The notes beneath the pieces are model-generated. The model made no database searches and was not told the origin of the DNA. It was given only the letters and a program-made list of their open reading frames with translations. Positions 1 to 6,560 of a stretch of 9,620 nt of DNA are shown here, piece by piece. Position numbers and translations under genes: made by a program. Position 1 is the first letter of the stretch, and each line of letters opens with the position of its first letter. The stretch is from Thermodesulfobacteriota bacterium. GTDB taxonomy: Bacteria > Desulfobacterota_D > UBA1144 > Nemesobacterales > UBA2774. The stretch spans positions 1 to 9,620 of the forward strand of contig JBCCIH010000083.1 in NCBI GenBank assembly GCA_039028315.1. Direction: 5' to 3'.

Positions 1-348
1 GAAGAATGTACAGATTACATGCAGGCATTTAACAAGCACCAGCTAGTCATTAAGGGAATGATGGACCTTAATTTTCAAGGAAAAATGAACTCTCAGGTTG
101 GAGACGCAATTGGGAAAAGGATGAAAGAAGCCCAGGGGCCCTTAGACTCAGGAGACTATGACAAAGCTTGTAATATTTATGACTCTATAATAGCGGACTA
201 CGGATTTGATACCTCATTTGGAGAAGCACCTACGCAAGAGACCACAGAATCAACCAGCGGTGGTGGTGTTGAATCAACAATGGAAGCTAAACCTGCAGAA
301 GCGGCTTCAAGCTCTGCAGCAGATGAAGCAAGTAGCGATGGCGAATAA
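1..348 (+). CDS. C-terminal part of an unrecognised protein with acidic low-complexity tail (5' truncated)
   Basis: The frame is open from base 1 (first codons read EECTDYM) to a TAA at 346-348, so 115 codons are visible and the gene probably begins outside the window. An ATG at 19 could be a start, but no Shine-Dalgarno sequence precedes it, so I treat it as internal. The first ~75 residues look like a soluble, mostly helical segment, and GDYDKACNIYDSII has the feel of a TPR-like helix, though one helix proves nothing. The last ~40 residues are rich in Glu, Ala, Ser, Thr and Gly and probably disordered. I do not recognise the family and assign no function. It converges on the minus-strand genes to its right, and no clear terminator hairpin follows the stop codon. 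Confidence 0.6.
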   Translation, partial: EECTDYMQAFNKHQLVIKGMMDLNFQGKMNSQVGDAIGKRMKEAQGPLDSGDYDKACNIYDSIIADYGFDTSFGEAPTQETTESTSGGGVESTMEAKPAEAASSSAADEASSDGE

Positions 349-412
349 ATATATTTAGGGTTAATAGTACGATTTAGTTGTTGATACTGATTTACGGCGG
401 GTAATGCTTGAT

Positions 413-514
413 CTAGTCGTCTTCATTATCTTGTTCTTTCTTAGCTCGCAATAAAATTGCGATAACAAATCCTGAAAGAACTAATGCATATATTATAGGT
501 CCAAGAACTTCCAT
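413..514 (-). CDS. Putative 33-residue single-pass membrane peptide
   Basis: This is a short minus-strand frame with an ATG at 514-512 and a TAG at 415-413. The peptide begins MEVLGPIIYALVL, continues as an uninterrupted hydrophobic stretch to about residue 22 (one membrane helix), and ends in a charged tail (RAKK followed by EQDNEDD). The positive residues directly after the helix suggest a cytoplasmic C-terminus. A purine-rich AGAGAGGA lies at 525-532, about 10 nt before the ATG, and is a plausible ribosome binding site. It lies about 90 bp downstream of the MS-ICL gene on the same strand and could be co-transcribed with it. Coherent start, RBS, helix and charged tail argue for a real gene. 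Its size and architecture resemble small accessory subunits of membrane complexes, but no family is recognisable. The alternative is a chance ORF in A+T-rich spacer. Confidence 0.5.
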   Translation of the reverse strand: MEVLGPIIYALVLSGFVIAILLRAKKEQDNEDD

Positions 515-559
515 TAATTAGCAATCCTCTCTAATAATTTATATGCATATTATGATATA

Positions 560-587
560 CCGAAGGCTATATGTCTATAGCCCCCGG
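560..587 (-). terminator. Strand-specific hairpin downstream of the MS-ICL fusion gene
   Basis: Read as minus-strand RNA, 587-576 (CCGGGGGCUAUA) pairs with 571-560 (UAUAGCCUUCGG) around a GACA tetraloop. This gives 12 consecutive base pairs, two of them G-U. In plus-strand RNA those two pairs become A-C mismatches, so the structure belongs to leftward transcripts. It starts 18 nt after the stop codon of the fusion gene. The following sequence is A/U-rich but has no real U-run, so it may be a weak terminator or a 3'-end-stabilising or processing stem that still allows readthrough into the small ORF at 514-413. Confidence 0.45.
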
Positions 588-604
588 CATATTATTTTCT
601 GAAA

Positions 605-3600
605 TTATTTTTTCTTTTTAGTAGCTTTCTTAGCTGCTGATTTCTTTTGGATAAACTTCTTAAGTTCTTTTTGATCAGACTTTAGAAGTTCTTTAATTCT
701 TGGTGGGTTAACCTCTGCAACAATTACATCTCCAACTTCCATATGAACATCACCAAATATGCCATGCTTCTGCATTCCTTTGGTCTGCATCTGGTTATCA
801 TCTGTTGGGTTAACATAGTGGATCGCGATTCCTTTGTATCTGTGTATAAGGAACAGTGATAGAAGAGCATTTAACCTTTTCTGTCTATACTCTGTATCAA
901 ATGTGTTCTGATCCCTTACAAAGATAAGAGTTTTACCCATACGATCAAGAATGGTGGAGAAGATTACGTCTCCGATTTTGTTGTTATCATTGTCAAAGAC
1001 TGCTAGTTCTAATAACTCTGATCCTGCAGTATGAGGTCTAAGTTGTACTCTAAAGTTATCTTCAAAGCCATAGTGATCGCTCCATATCTCAAGCCAGTCT
1101 TCAAGAAGCCTTGGCGGAACCTCAGTTTCAACAAGGTGCTGAACCTGGGTAGAACCTTTACCCATAGCCTTAGTTGTAGCAGTACGACCTGAAGATGCAG
1201 CCAGTGCGCCGTCCATTCTAGGACCACCAACAAGTGACTGCGGTGTTTTATATGGAGAATCAACCAGTCTGAATTTCCTCTGAAGTCTTGCAAGAGCAAG
1301 CATTCCGTCCTGCTTTAGAGCAGTTGAGAATTCCTCTGCTGCTAGTCCATCTATCTGGTGTCCGCCATAAGTAATAAAGTCAAATACAAATCCAAGCTTT
1401 CCGATCTCTTTAGGGAAAATCCTCATTTCATCCTCTGTCATACCGGTCGTGTCCCAGTTAAAAGATGGTGAGAGGTTGTATGCAAGCATTTGGTCTGGAT
1501 AAACTTCATGCATTGCTTCTGCGAACTCTCGAGCTTCTTCTAAATCTGCGGTCTTGGTTTCCATCCAAATTATATCGGCATAAGGGGCTACAGCTAGAGA
1601 TTTTGCTATTGCATATTCAATACCACCCTTAACCTGATAGTATCCCTCAGGTGTCCTTGAAAGCTCACAGTCCCATGAAGCTTCAATCCCCATAGATCTT
1701 GCTTTTTCTCTTGCGTGGTGGAAGGAGACGTGCTTTGCAAACTCATACCATTCTTCAATAGTGAGTTCCATGTCTCTTCCTTCTTCAATCTGAAACTCCA
1801 TCTTCTCTGCTACAGCCTGGGCAAAAGTCATAAGAGCTGACTCTGATTCCCATATTTCTACGAATTTAGTAGCTGCATTATCAAGCGGTTTGGTAATGCT
1901 TCTTTCTTTACCGTCTTTAAGCGCCTGAATGCTTTCGTCAATTATTGATGTAAGCCCTACTTCATCAAACCAAGTGTAGGCCTGCTCATACTCGTCATCT
2001 GAGATCTGATATAGAAGATGACCGTTAACATCTGTAATTCCTTTGTCATAGAATCTTTTTAGAATTGATAGGTAGCAGATTTTATATCCTGGTACATCTG
2101 TATTGGTAGCACCAAGAATAAACGGATGATCCCTCTCATCCCCCCTTCCGTCTAGAAGGTTTGCTGCTTCAGCATCAGTTCTTGCAACAATGATTCCAGG
2201 CACTTTCATAATATCTAGCTGGAATCTTGCAGCAGTTAGTCTTTTTATCTGCTCATCTATAGGAACAAGCACTTTACCGCCCTGGTGTCCACATTTTTTG
2301 GTACCAGGTTTTTGGTCTTCAATGTGATAACCAGTAACGCCAACTTCAACAAAACGGCGAATAAGGTTTCTTACGTGCGCATCACCGCCGTGACCTGTGT
2401 CTGCATCGGCTATTATAAATGGTCTGTAGTCATATTTAGGTGTAGATTTTCTTTCCTTCTCAGACATTCTTGATCTAAAGAATTTCTGGTTTTTATCTGC
2501 TGTAAGAAGCGCTCTTACCAATGTAGCAGCCTCATCTGGAACCTGGCTGAGCGGATAGCTTGCTAAATCCGGCCCTGGATCCTCATCCTTGGAGCCTTTA
2601 GCTGATGTTGCCCATCCGCCTAGATAGATACCTTCAATACCGATGCGTTTCATTGCCACAATCTGGCTTGGTGAATAAGGGCCAAAACTTGTGATCTGCT
2701 CACCCTTTGCAAACAGCTCTCTTAATCTATCGAAGAACTCTTGTGAATATACTCTTGCAACTGTGTAGTCTTGTTCTAATGTTCCCCTTTGCTGCACAAC
2801 TTGACGCGCAGAATATAGACGCTTAACGCCTTTAAATCTTGGGCTTGCAAAATACTGTTTAGTTTCATGTACCTCTCTTTCGAAATCGTCCATTTCGTCC
2901 TCCAATGATGTGTCAACTCCCTTTTCCGGAGCAAAATCTAAGTTTTCTGTAATCCTTGTGCCGTCTTTTCTAAATGCATCCATATATCCTGCAATCCTTT
3001 GTTTTGCAGTCTCTAAATCATGGTTGTTAAGGTTTATATTTAGAAGATCAATGTACCAAGGAGTTTTTACTTCATCTAGCACATATGCTCTAACAATTTC
3101 CTTTGCTATAGGAAGTGTTGTAGGTTTTGAATCGTCATGTACATCTTTGTCTTTAGCTTTGAGAAGTTTCTCATATTCTTCATCTAATAGTCTCTCAAAG
3201 AGTTCAACTGTGAAAGTATCTCCGGCTTTTACTTTTGTCTCTTTATCAGCTTCGTTTAATTTGCCGCCTTTGTGAAGCCATTCCCAAAGAATGCTCAGTC
3301 TTATCTCACCTGTTGCGGCGTCCTCCATGAGATATAAAATGTCATCGTTACCAAAGAAATCAGCTGGCTTTAGTGCGGCAGCCTGAAATCCTTGTCCAAA
3401 AGCGTTTCCATATTGAAGCGCTACACTAATAAGGTTACGTGCTCCTCTTATAGATCTTGGAGCTTCTTCAAGAAGTGTTAGACCTTCTGCATCTTCGTCT
3501 GTATAAGTTAGCTCTGGGAACTTTCTTCCAAGCTGATTGGCATCACCGACTTTCTCCCAAACTGGTCTAATTATGTGAACCATCTTCCAGTGAGCAACCC

Positions 3601-4855
3601 ACTTTCCGCTGGCTCCTTCTTTTTGCTCTCTAACTGCACCTGCTAGGGCTTTTTCCATACTGCTCTCAACACCTTCTTTAGAGCCTACAGGAATATTAGG
3701 TTCCATTCCACCCTGCCATAGCGCAAAATTGCCGTTTACATCAGGAGTATTTACCGCACGTCTTACACGGTCTTCATAATTTCTCATGTAGCCATAGGTC
3801 ATGGTGATAGGCTCAATGTTAGGATTTATGAAATATTTATCCCAGGCCATAGCGTCAGAGACGCTGTTTATATAGTCCCATCTACCGGTATTAAATCCTA
3901 CAAAGTGTCTTCCTAGTGCTGCTCTTATTTCCATTAGCTGAAAAGTCTCTTCAAGCTGCTCAATTAGCACATAACCTTTGATAGAGCCAATTGGGATATT
4001 AAGGTGATCCTCAAGTGCTGTTAGAAGCTCATTCCAAAATGCTGCTTCTTCAGCTGTCTGAATTTTTGGTAGGTAAAGTACGATTGAAGAACCATTTTCT
4101 TGAAGCTCTTGGTAGTTGTTAACTACATATGTCACCATGTCTACTATAGAAGCAGAAAGAGCAAGCCCATTTTCATCCCGTATGTGTCTGTCATCAAGAT
4201 GAAGCCCTCTAGCACGGAAAATTATAGTAGTGAAATCAAGCTGTTTCTTCCAATCTTGTATTTTTTCTTCACCGAAAAAGCCCTTTGACCATTTATTCAT
4301 TTCTCCGGCAACTTTTTCAGCTACTTCCATAAATTTAGGGTCTTTTCTTATTGCGAGCTTTAGGTTTCTCTGGTTATCAAGAGACATTGTATTAATCTGT
4401 CCCAGTGCATCCTCGCCATCAAACATCCAGCCGTCTGCGCCGGAAAGCAGAGCATATGCAACGTTACGAATGCTGCTCTCTAGAGGGGAATTGGGTTTTG
4501 CGGCAGGTCCAGTACCTTGTATCCATTGTGTTTGGAGATCATGAGGTATTTCTGAACCAACAAATTTACCATCTCTTGCATCTTGCACCTTAATATCGGT
4601 GCGTGGAATAAAATCATGTGAATCTAAAAATCTTATTCTTTCTTTGTTACGAAACCTCTGTGCTCTTCGGGCATATCTTTTTTCCATTAGCAGTTTTTGG
4701 TCTTTATTAAAAACAGACAAAACTGTTAATGCATCAATTACTTCATCTGTATATATATCGGGATATTCGTCAACCAGACCATCTCTGATCTGAAGACCTT
4801 TGTTGGATGAAATCACTCTTAGTGATTCCTGTGATAAATTTCTTACCGTACTCAT
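605..4855 (-). CDS. aceB-aceA: Bifunctional malate synthase / ICL2-type isocitrate lyase fusion (glyoxylate shunt)
   Basis: The 1416-residue protein has its ATG at 4855-4853, with AAGGAG at 4870-4865, 9 nt upstream. Residues ~1-612 are malate synthase of the AceB type: RARGLHL (214-220), IEQLEETF with metal ligand Glu299, GFNTGRWDYI with metal ligand Asp327, and LMEDAATGEI (509-518) with Asp512 matching the catalytic aspartate. Residues ~650-1400 are isocitrate lyase of the long ICL2 type: FGPYSPSQ (724-731), IADADTGHGG (815-824), KKCGH (853-857, catalytic Cys855) and NLSPSFNW (1127-1134). A GNAT-like C-terminal domain follows (~1240-1395), and a Lys-rich tail ends the chain. The ICL half cleaves isocitrate to succinate and glyoxylate, and the MS half condenses glyoxylate with acetyl-CoA to malate, in the cytosol. 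All named active-site motifs are present, so both halves are probably active. Most bacteria encode the two enzymes separately. Residue assignments come from family knowledge, without an alignment. Confidence 0.93.
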   Translation of the reverse strand: MSTVRNLSQESLRVISSNKGLQIRDGLVDEYPDIYTDEVIDALTVLSVFNKDQKLLMEKRYARRAQRFRNKERIRFLDSHDFIPRTDIKVQDARDGKFVGSEIPHDLQTQWIQGTGPAAKPNSPLESSIRNVAYALLSGADGWMFDGEDALGQINTMSLDNQRNLKLAIRKDPKFMEVAEKVAGEMNKWSKGFFGEEKIQDWKKQLDFTTIIFRARGLHLDDRHIRDENGLALSASIVDMVTYVVNNYQELQENGSSIVLYLPKIQTAEEAAFWNELLTALEDHLNIPIGSIKGYVLIEQLEETFQLMEIRAALGRHFVGFNTGRWDYINSVSDAMAWDKYFINPNIEPITMTYGYMRNYEDRVRRAVNTPDVNGNFALWQGGMEPNIPVGSKEGVESSMEKALAGAVREQKEGASGKWVAHWKMVHIIRPVWEKVGDANQLGRKFPELTYTDEDAEGLTLLEEAPRSIRGARNLISVALQYGNAFGQGFQAAALKPADFFGNDDILYLMEDAATGEIRLSILWEWLHKGGKLNEADKETKVKAGDTFTVELFERLLDEEYEKLLKAKDKDVHDDSKPTTLPIAKEIVRAYVLDEVKTPWYIDLLNINLNNHDLETAKQRIAGYMDAFRKDGTRITENLDFAPEKGVDTSLEDEMDDFEREVHETKQYFASPRFKGVKRLYSARQVVQQRGTLEQDYTVARVYSQEFFDRLRELFAKGEQITSFGPYSPSQIVAMKRIGIEGIYLGGWATSAKGSKDEDPGPDLASYPLSQVPDEAATLVRALLTADKNQKFFRSRMSEKERKSTPKYDYRPFIIADADTGHGGDAHVRNLIRRFVEVGVTGYHIEDQKPGTKKCGHQGGKVLVPIDEQIKRLTAARFQLDIMKVPGIIVARTDAEAANLLDGRGDERDHPFILGATNTDVPGYKICYLSILKRFYDKGITDVNGHLLYQISDDEYEQAYTWFDEVGLTSIIDESIQALKDGKERSITKPLDNAATKFVEIWESESALMTFAQAVAEKMEFQIEEGRDMELTIEEWYEFAKHVSFHHAREKARSMGIEASWDCELSRTPEGYYQVKGGIEYAIAKSLAVAPYADIIWMETKTADLEEAREFAEAMHEVYPDQMLAYNLSPSFNWDTTGMTEDEMRIFPKEIGKLGFVFDFITYGGHQIDGLAAEEFSTALKQDGMLALARLQRKFRLVDSPYKTPQSLVGGPRMDGALAASSGRTATTKAMGKGSTQVQHLVETEVPPRLLEDWLEIWSDHYGFEDNFRVQLRPHTAGSELLELAVFDNDNNKIGDVIFSTILDRMGKTLIFVRDQNTFDTEYRQKRLNALLSLFLIHRYKGIAIHYVNPTDDNQMQTKGMQKHGIFGDVHMEVGDVIVAEVNPPRIKELLKSDQKELKKFIQKKSAAKKATKKKK

Positions 4856-4864
4856 TTCACCTAT

Positions 4865-4870
4865 CTCCTT
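4865..4870 (-). promoter_or_regulatory. Ribosome binding site of the MS-ICL fusion gene
   Basis: On the minus strand the sequence reads AAGGAG, then nine bases, then ATG at 4855. It is the only strong Shine-Dalgarno match nearby and supports this start codon. Confidence 0.75.
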
Positions 4871-4911
4871 GCTTGGCAGTTTTTCATGCTACATAAAAAA
4901 ATAGGCTTATC

Positions 4912-4939
4912 ATTATAATATAAGAAACAGTTAAATCAA
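4912..4939 (-). promoter_or_regulatory. Sigma70-like promoter for the MS-ICL fusion gene
   Basis: On the minus strand, TTGATT (4939-4934) is followed after 16 nt by a perfect TATAAT -10 box (4917-4912). The expected transcription start is near 4905, giving a leader of about 50 nt that includes the AAGGAG site. The -35 box is imperfect and a dyad (4947-4959) lies directly upstream, which would suit activator-dependent expression. Confidence 0.6.
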
Positions 4940-4946
4940 ATTTATG

Positions 4947-4959
4947 TGCGCATTGCGTA
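4947..4959. promoter_or_regulatory. Imperfect dyad just upstream of the fusion gene -35 box
   Basis: CGCA-T-TGCG (4949-4957) is a perfect 4+1+4 inverted repeat, with a further T-A match at 4947/4959. It sits at about -42 to -54 relative to the predicted leftward start, a usual activator position. It shares the string GTGCGC (4946-4951) with the larger palindrome at 5019-5039. The match is short and could be chance. Confidence 0.25.
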
Positions 4960-5000
4960 AAGAAATGATTTTAAATTGAATAATTAAAGGGTGTTAGGGA

Positions 5001-5019
5001 AGTTTGCAGATGCAAAACT
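5001..5019. promoter_or_regulatory. Near-palindrome AGTTTGCAGATGCAAAACT
   Basis: TTTGCA (5003-5008) and TGCAAA (5011-5016) form an exact inverted repeat around GA. The flanking AG/CT bases extend the symmetry except for one extra A on the right. TTTGCAAA-like half-sites are characteristic of the RamB/PccR (ScfR) short-chain fatty-acid regulator family, which controls glyoxylate-shunt and propionate genes in other bacteria. Linking this site to such a regulator is inference; no regulator gene is in the window. Confidence 0.35.
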
Positions 5020-5039
5020 TATTGTGCGCTGCACAATAA
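5019..5039. promoter_or_regulatory. Perfect 9+3+9 palindrome in the divergent promoter region
   Basis: TTATTGTGC (5019-5027) and GCACAATAA (5031-5039) are exact inverted repeats around GCT. The element lies between the two divergent promoters, about 80 bp upstream of the leftward -35 box and about 45 bp upstream of the rightward one. It has no following T-run and sits in untranscribed spacer, so an operator for a dimeric regulator is more likely than a terminator. It may act on the efflux operon, the fusion gene or both; the regulator is unknown. Confidence 0.5.
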
Positions 5040-5081
5040 AGATCCAATTCTGGACAATAATCAGAAATAATATAATTTGCC

Positions 5082-5110
5082 TTGAGGGTTCAAATTTCTC
5101 ACCTTATTAT
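5082..5110 (+). promoter_or_regulatory. Sigma70-like promoter for the efflux operon
   Basis: TTGAGG (5082-5087), a 17-nt spacer and TATTAT (5105-5110) give a good vegetative promoter, with a predicted start near 5117 and a leader of about 55-60 nt. A perfect TATAAT at 5071-5076 is an alternative -10 box but has only weak -35 candidates at proper spacing. Confidence 0.5.
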
Positions 5111-5139
5111 ATAAAATAGTTTTTGGGCGGAGAGACAGG

Positions 5140-5172
5140 TTGTTGAAAGCAGTCAAACAAAATAGCATTTAG
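5140..5172 (+). other. Possible 10-codon leader ORF coupled to the TolC-family gene
   Basis: A TTG at 5140, preceded by GGAGAG (5129-5134) at 5-nt spacing, opens ten codons ending in TAG at 5170-5172. The stop overlaps the GTG at 5172 (TAGTG), one of two candidate starts of the TolC-family gene, and precedes the ATG at 5178 by 5 nt. The GGAGAG is the only decent Shine-Dalgarno sequence in the leader, and the TolC-family gene has none of its own, so termination-reinitiation is conceivable. A TTG start on so short a frame makes this tentative. Confidence 0.22.
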
Positions 5173-5177
5173 TGTCT

Positions 5178-6560
5178 ATGACTATAATAAATAAAAGAAA
5201 ACTAATCCTCGTTCTTCTAACAGTGACCATATCTTTGGCCACTTATATAAGCTATGGGGAAGAGGTCATAGTTGAAGAGCAAATTGTCATAGAAGAATCT
5301 TCAGAGCTCACGCTTGAAGAGGCTTTAGTAATAGCAGTTGCCGATAACCCTAAAGTAGAAAATGCATTTTTAGAGATAAAAAAAGCTGACAGCGCTATTT
5401 GGGCTATTAAAACAAGACTCTTTCCAGAGTTTGATTTCAGTTTATATGAAGCTTATCACCTTACCGAAGAAGCCTTTGAGTTTAAACAGGGAGCTTTTGG
5501 AGATTTCCCGGTTATTGGGCCTATTCCAGCTGAAAATACAAGTATTGAAACAACACCGGATTTCACCACCTTTATTACTGCTACAGTTCAACAGCCCCTC
5601 TCTCAGCTATACGAAATATCTCTTCTTGTAAAGCAAAGAGAGATACAAAAAGCGGTTACTGATCAGGATTTTAGGGCGCGGGTTCTTAACATCACCGATG
5701 AAGTAAAAAACGAATATTATCAAATTCTAAAAACACAAAGCGACCTTGAAGCACAAACGGAGAAAATTGTTTTTTTAACATCACTCAAAGAACTTGTAAA
5801 CAGAGATGTGGCTCAGCAAAGGCTTTTAGAAAGAGACAGCCTAGAGGTTCAGGCAAGGTTGGCAAGGGCAGAGTATAGGAAATTCAAACTTGAGAACACT
5901 TTAGACACGCAAAAAGAAAAATTTAATAAACTTCTCGGTCGGGATATAGAAACTCCCTTTAGTGTCACTCATGTGGATTACGCAGCACCGTTTAGCGTTA
6001 ATGTACAGGATGCTGAAGAGCTAGCATTGGCTCAAAGACCCGAGATAGAAATAGCTGAACTTGATATTGAATTTGCCGAAAACGAAGTGAAAGTTAAAAA
6101 ATCAAAATACATTCCTGAAGTTGGGGTTCAGTTTCAATACATTGCAAATTTAAATGTTGAGCTTCTACCTGAAAATATTGCAACTATTGGACTTTTTGCC
6201 AGGTGGGACGTATTTGACTGGGGAAGAAAACAAAGTGAGATAGCTCAGAAAAAGAAATCCGTCATACAGGCGCAAAACAGATTAGACGAAGCGACATCTC
6301 AAGTTCTTATAGATGTAAATTCATCTGTTCGTAGTCTTGAAGAAGCCACAGTTTTAATTGATGTCACAGAGCTTGAGAAGATTGCCGCAAAGGAAAACCT
6401 AAGAGTTGTAATGAATCAATACAGGGTACAGGACGCCTTATTGACCCAAGTGCTCGAGGCAGAATCAGATTTGGAAGATAAGAACAAAAATCATCAAAAA
6501 GCAGTGCTGGACTATTGGACGGCCCGGGCCGATTTAGATAGGGCAATTGGAGAAAACTGA
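5178..6560 (+). CDS. TolC-family outer-membrane efflux channel protein
   Basis: Encodes about 460 residues. The N-terminus (KRK, then a hydrophobic stretch, then SYG-EE) is a Sec signal peptide likely cleaved near residue 27. A Glu/Val-rich acidic segment follows, before the first OEP repeat opens with LTLEEALVIAVADNP. Two repeats of long coiled-coil helices and beta segments are visible. The second contains YIPEVGVQFQY and ends its beta strand with FARWDVFDWGRKQSEIAQ, the typical W-x-LFD-G signature. It would form the trimeric outer-membrane duct for the pump encoded downstream. The ATG at 5178 is preferred, though GTG at 5172 is in frame (an in-frame TAG at 5163-5165 bars anything longer). 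No Shine-Dalgarno sequence directly precedes either start. Its stop overlaps the next gene's ATG by one base (TGATG). Confidence 0.9.
   Translation: MTIINKRKLILVLLTVTISLATYISYGEEVIVEEQIVIEESSELTLEEALVIAVADNPKVENAFLEIKKADSAIWAIKTRLFPEFDFSLYEAYHLTEEAFEFKQGAFGDFPVIGPIPAENTSIETTPDFTTFITATVQQPLSQLYEISLLVKQREIQKAVTDQDFRARVLNITDEVKNEYYQILKTQSDLEAQTEKIVFLTSLKELVNRDVAQQRLLERDSLEVQARLARAEYRKFKLENTLDTQKEKFNKLLGRDIETPFSVTHVDYAAPFSVNVQDAEELALAQRPEIEIAELDIEFAENEVKVKKSKYIPEVGVQFQYIANLNVELLPENIATIGLFARWDVFDWGRKQSEIAQKKKSVIQAQNRLDEATSQVLIDVNSSVRSLEEATVLIDVTELEKIAAKENLRVVMNQYRVQDALLTQVLEAESDLEDKNKNHQKAVLDYWTARADLDRAIGEN

Noticed and set aside
19..348. ATG at 19 as the true start of the left-edge gene
   Set aside because: The frame is open to base 1 and no Shine-Dalgarno sequence precedes the ATG, so truncation by the window is the simpler view; not excluded.
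447..461. CGCAAT-AAA-ATTGCG inverted repeat considered as terminator for the left-edge gene
   Set aside because: The stem is only 6 bp, no T-run follows on either strand, it is about 100 bp past the stop codon, and it lies within the hydrophobic codons of the small minus-strand ORF.
2910..3275. 121-codon plus-strand ORF opposite the fusion gene
   Set aside because: It is fully antisense to conserved MS-ICL coding sequence, its Ser/Phe-rich composition is typical of a complementary-strand shadow, and no convincing RBS was seen.
4230..4544. 104-codon plus-strand ORF opposite the malate synthase part
   Set aside because: It is a shadow of the conserved reading frame, Ser/Pro/Phe-rich, with no independent support.
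5071..5076. Perfect TATAAT as the main rightward -10 box
   Set aside because: The best -35-like sequence (TGGACA, 5051-5056) is only 14 nt away, too close; TTGAGG-17-TATTAT downstream is better spaced.
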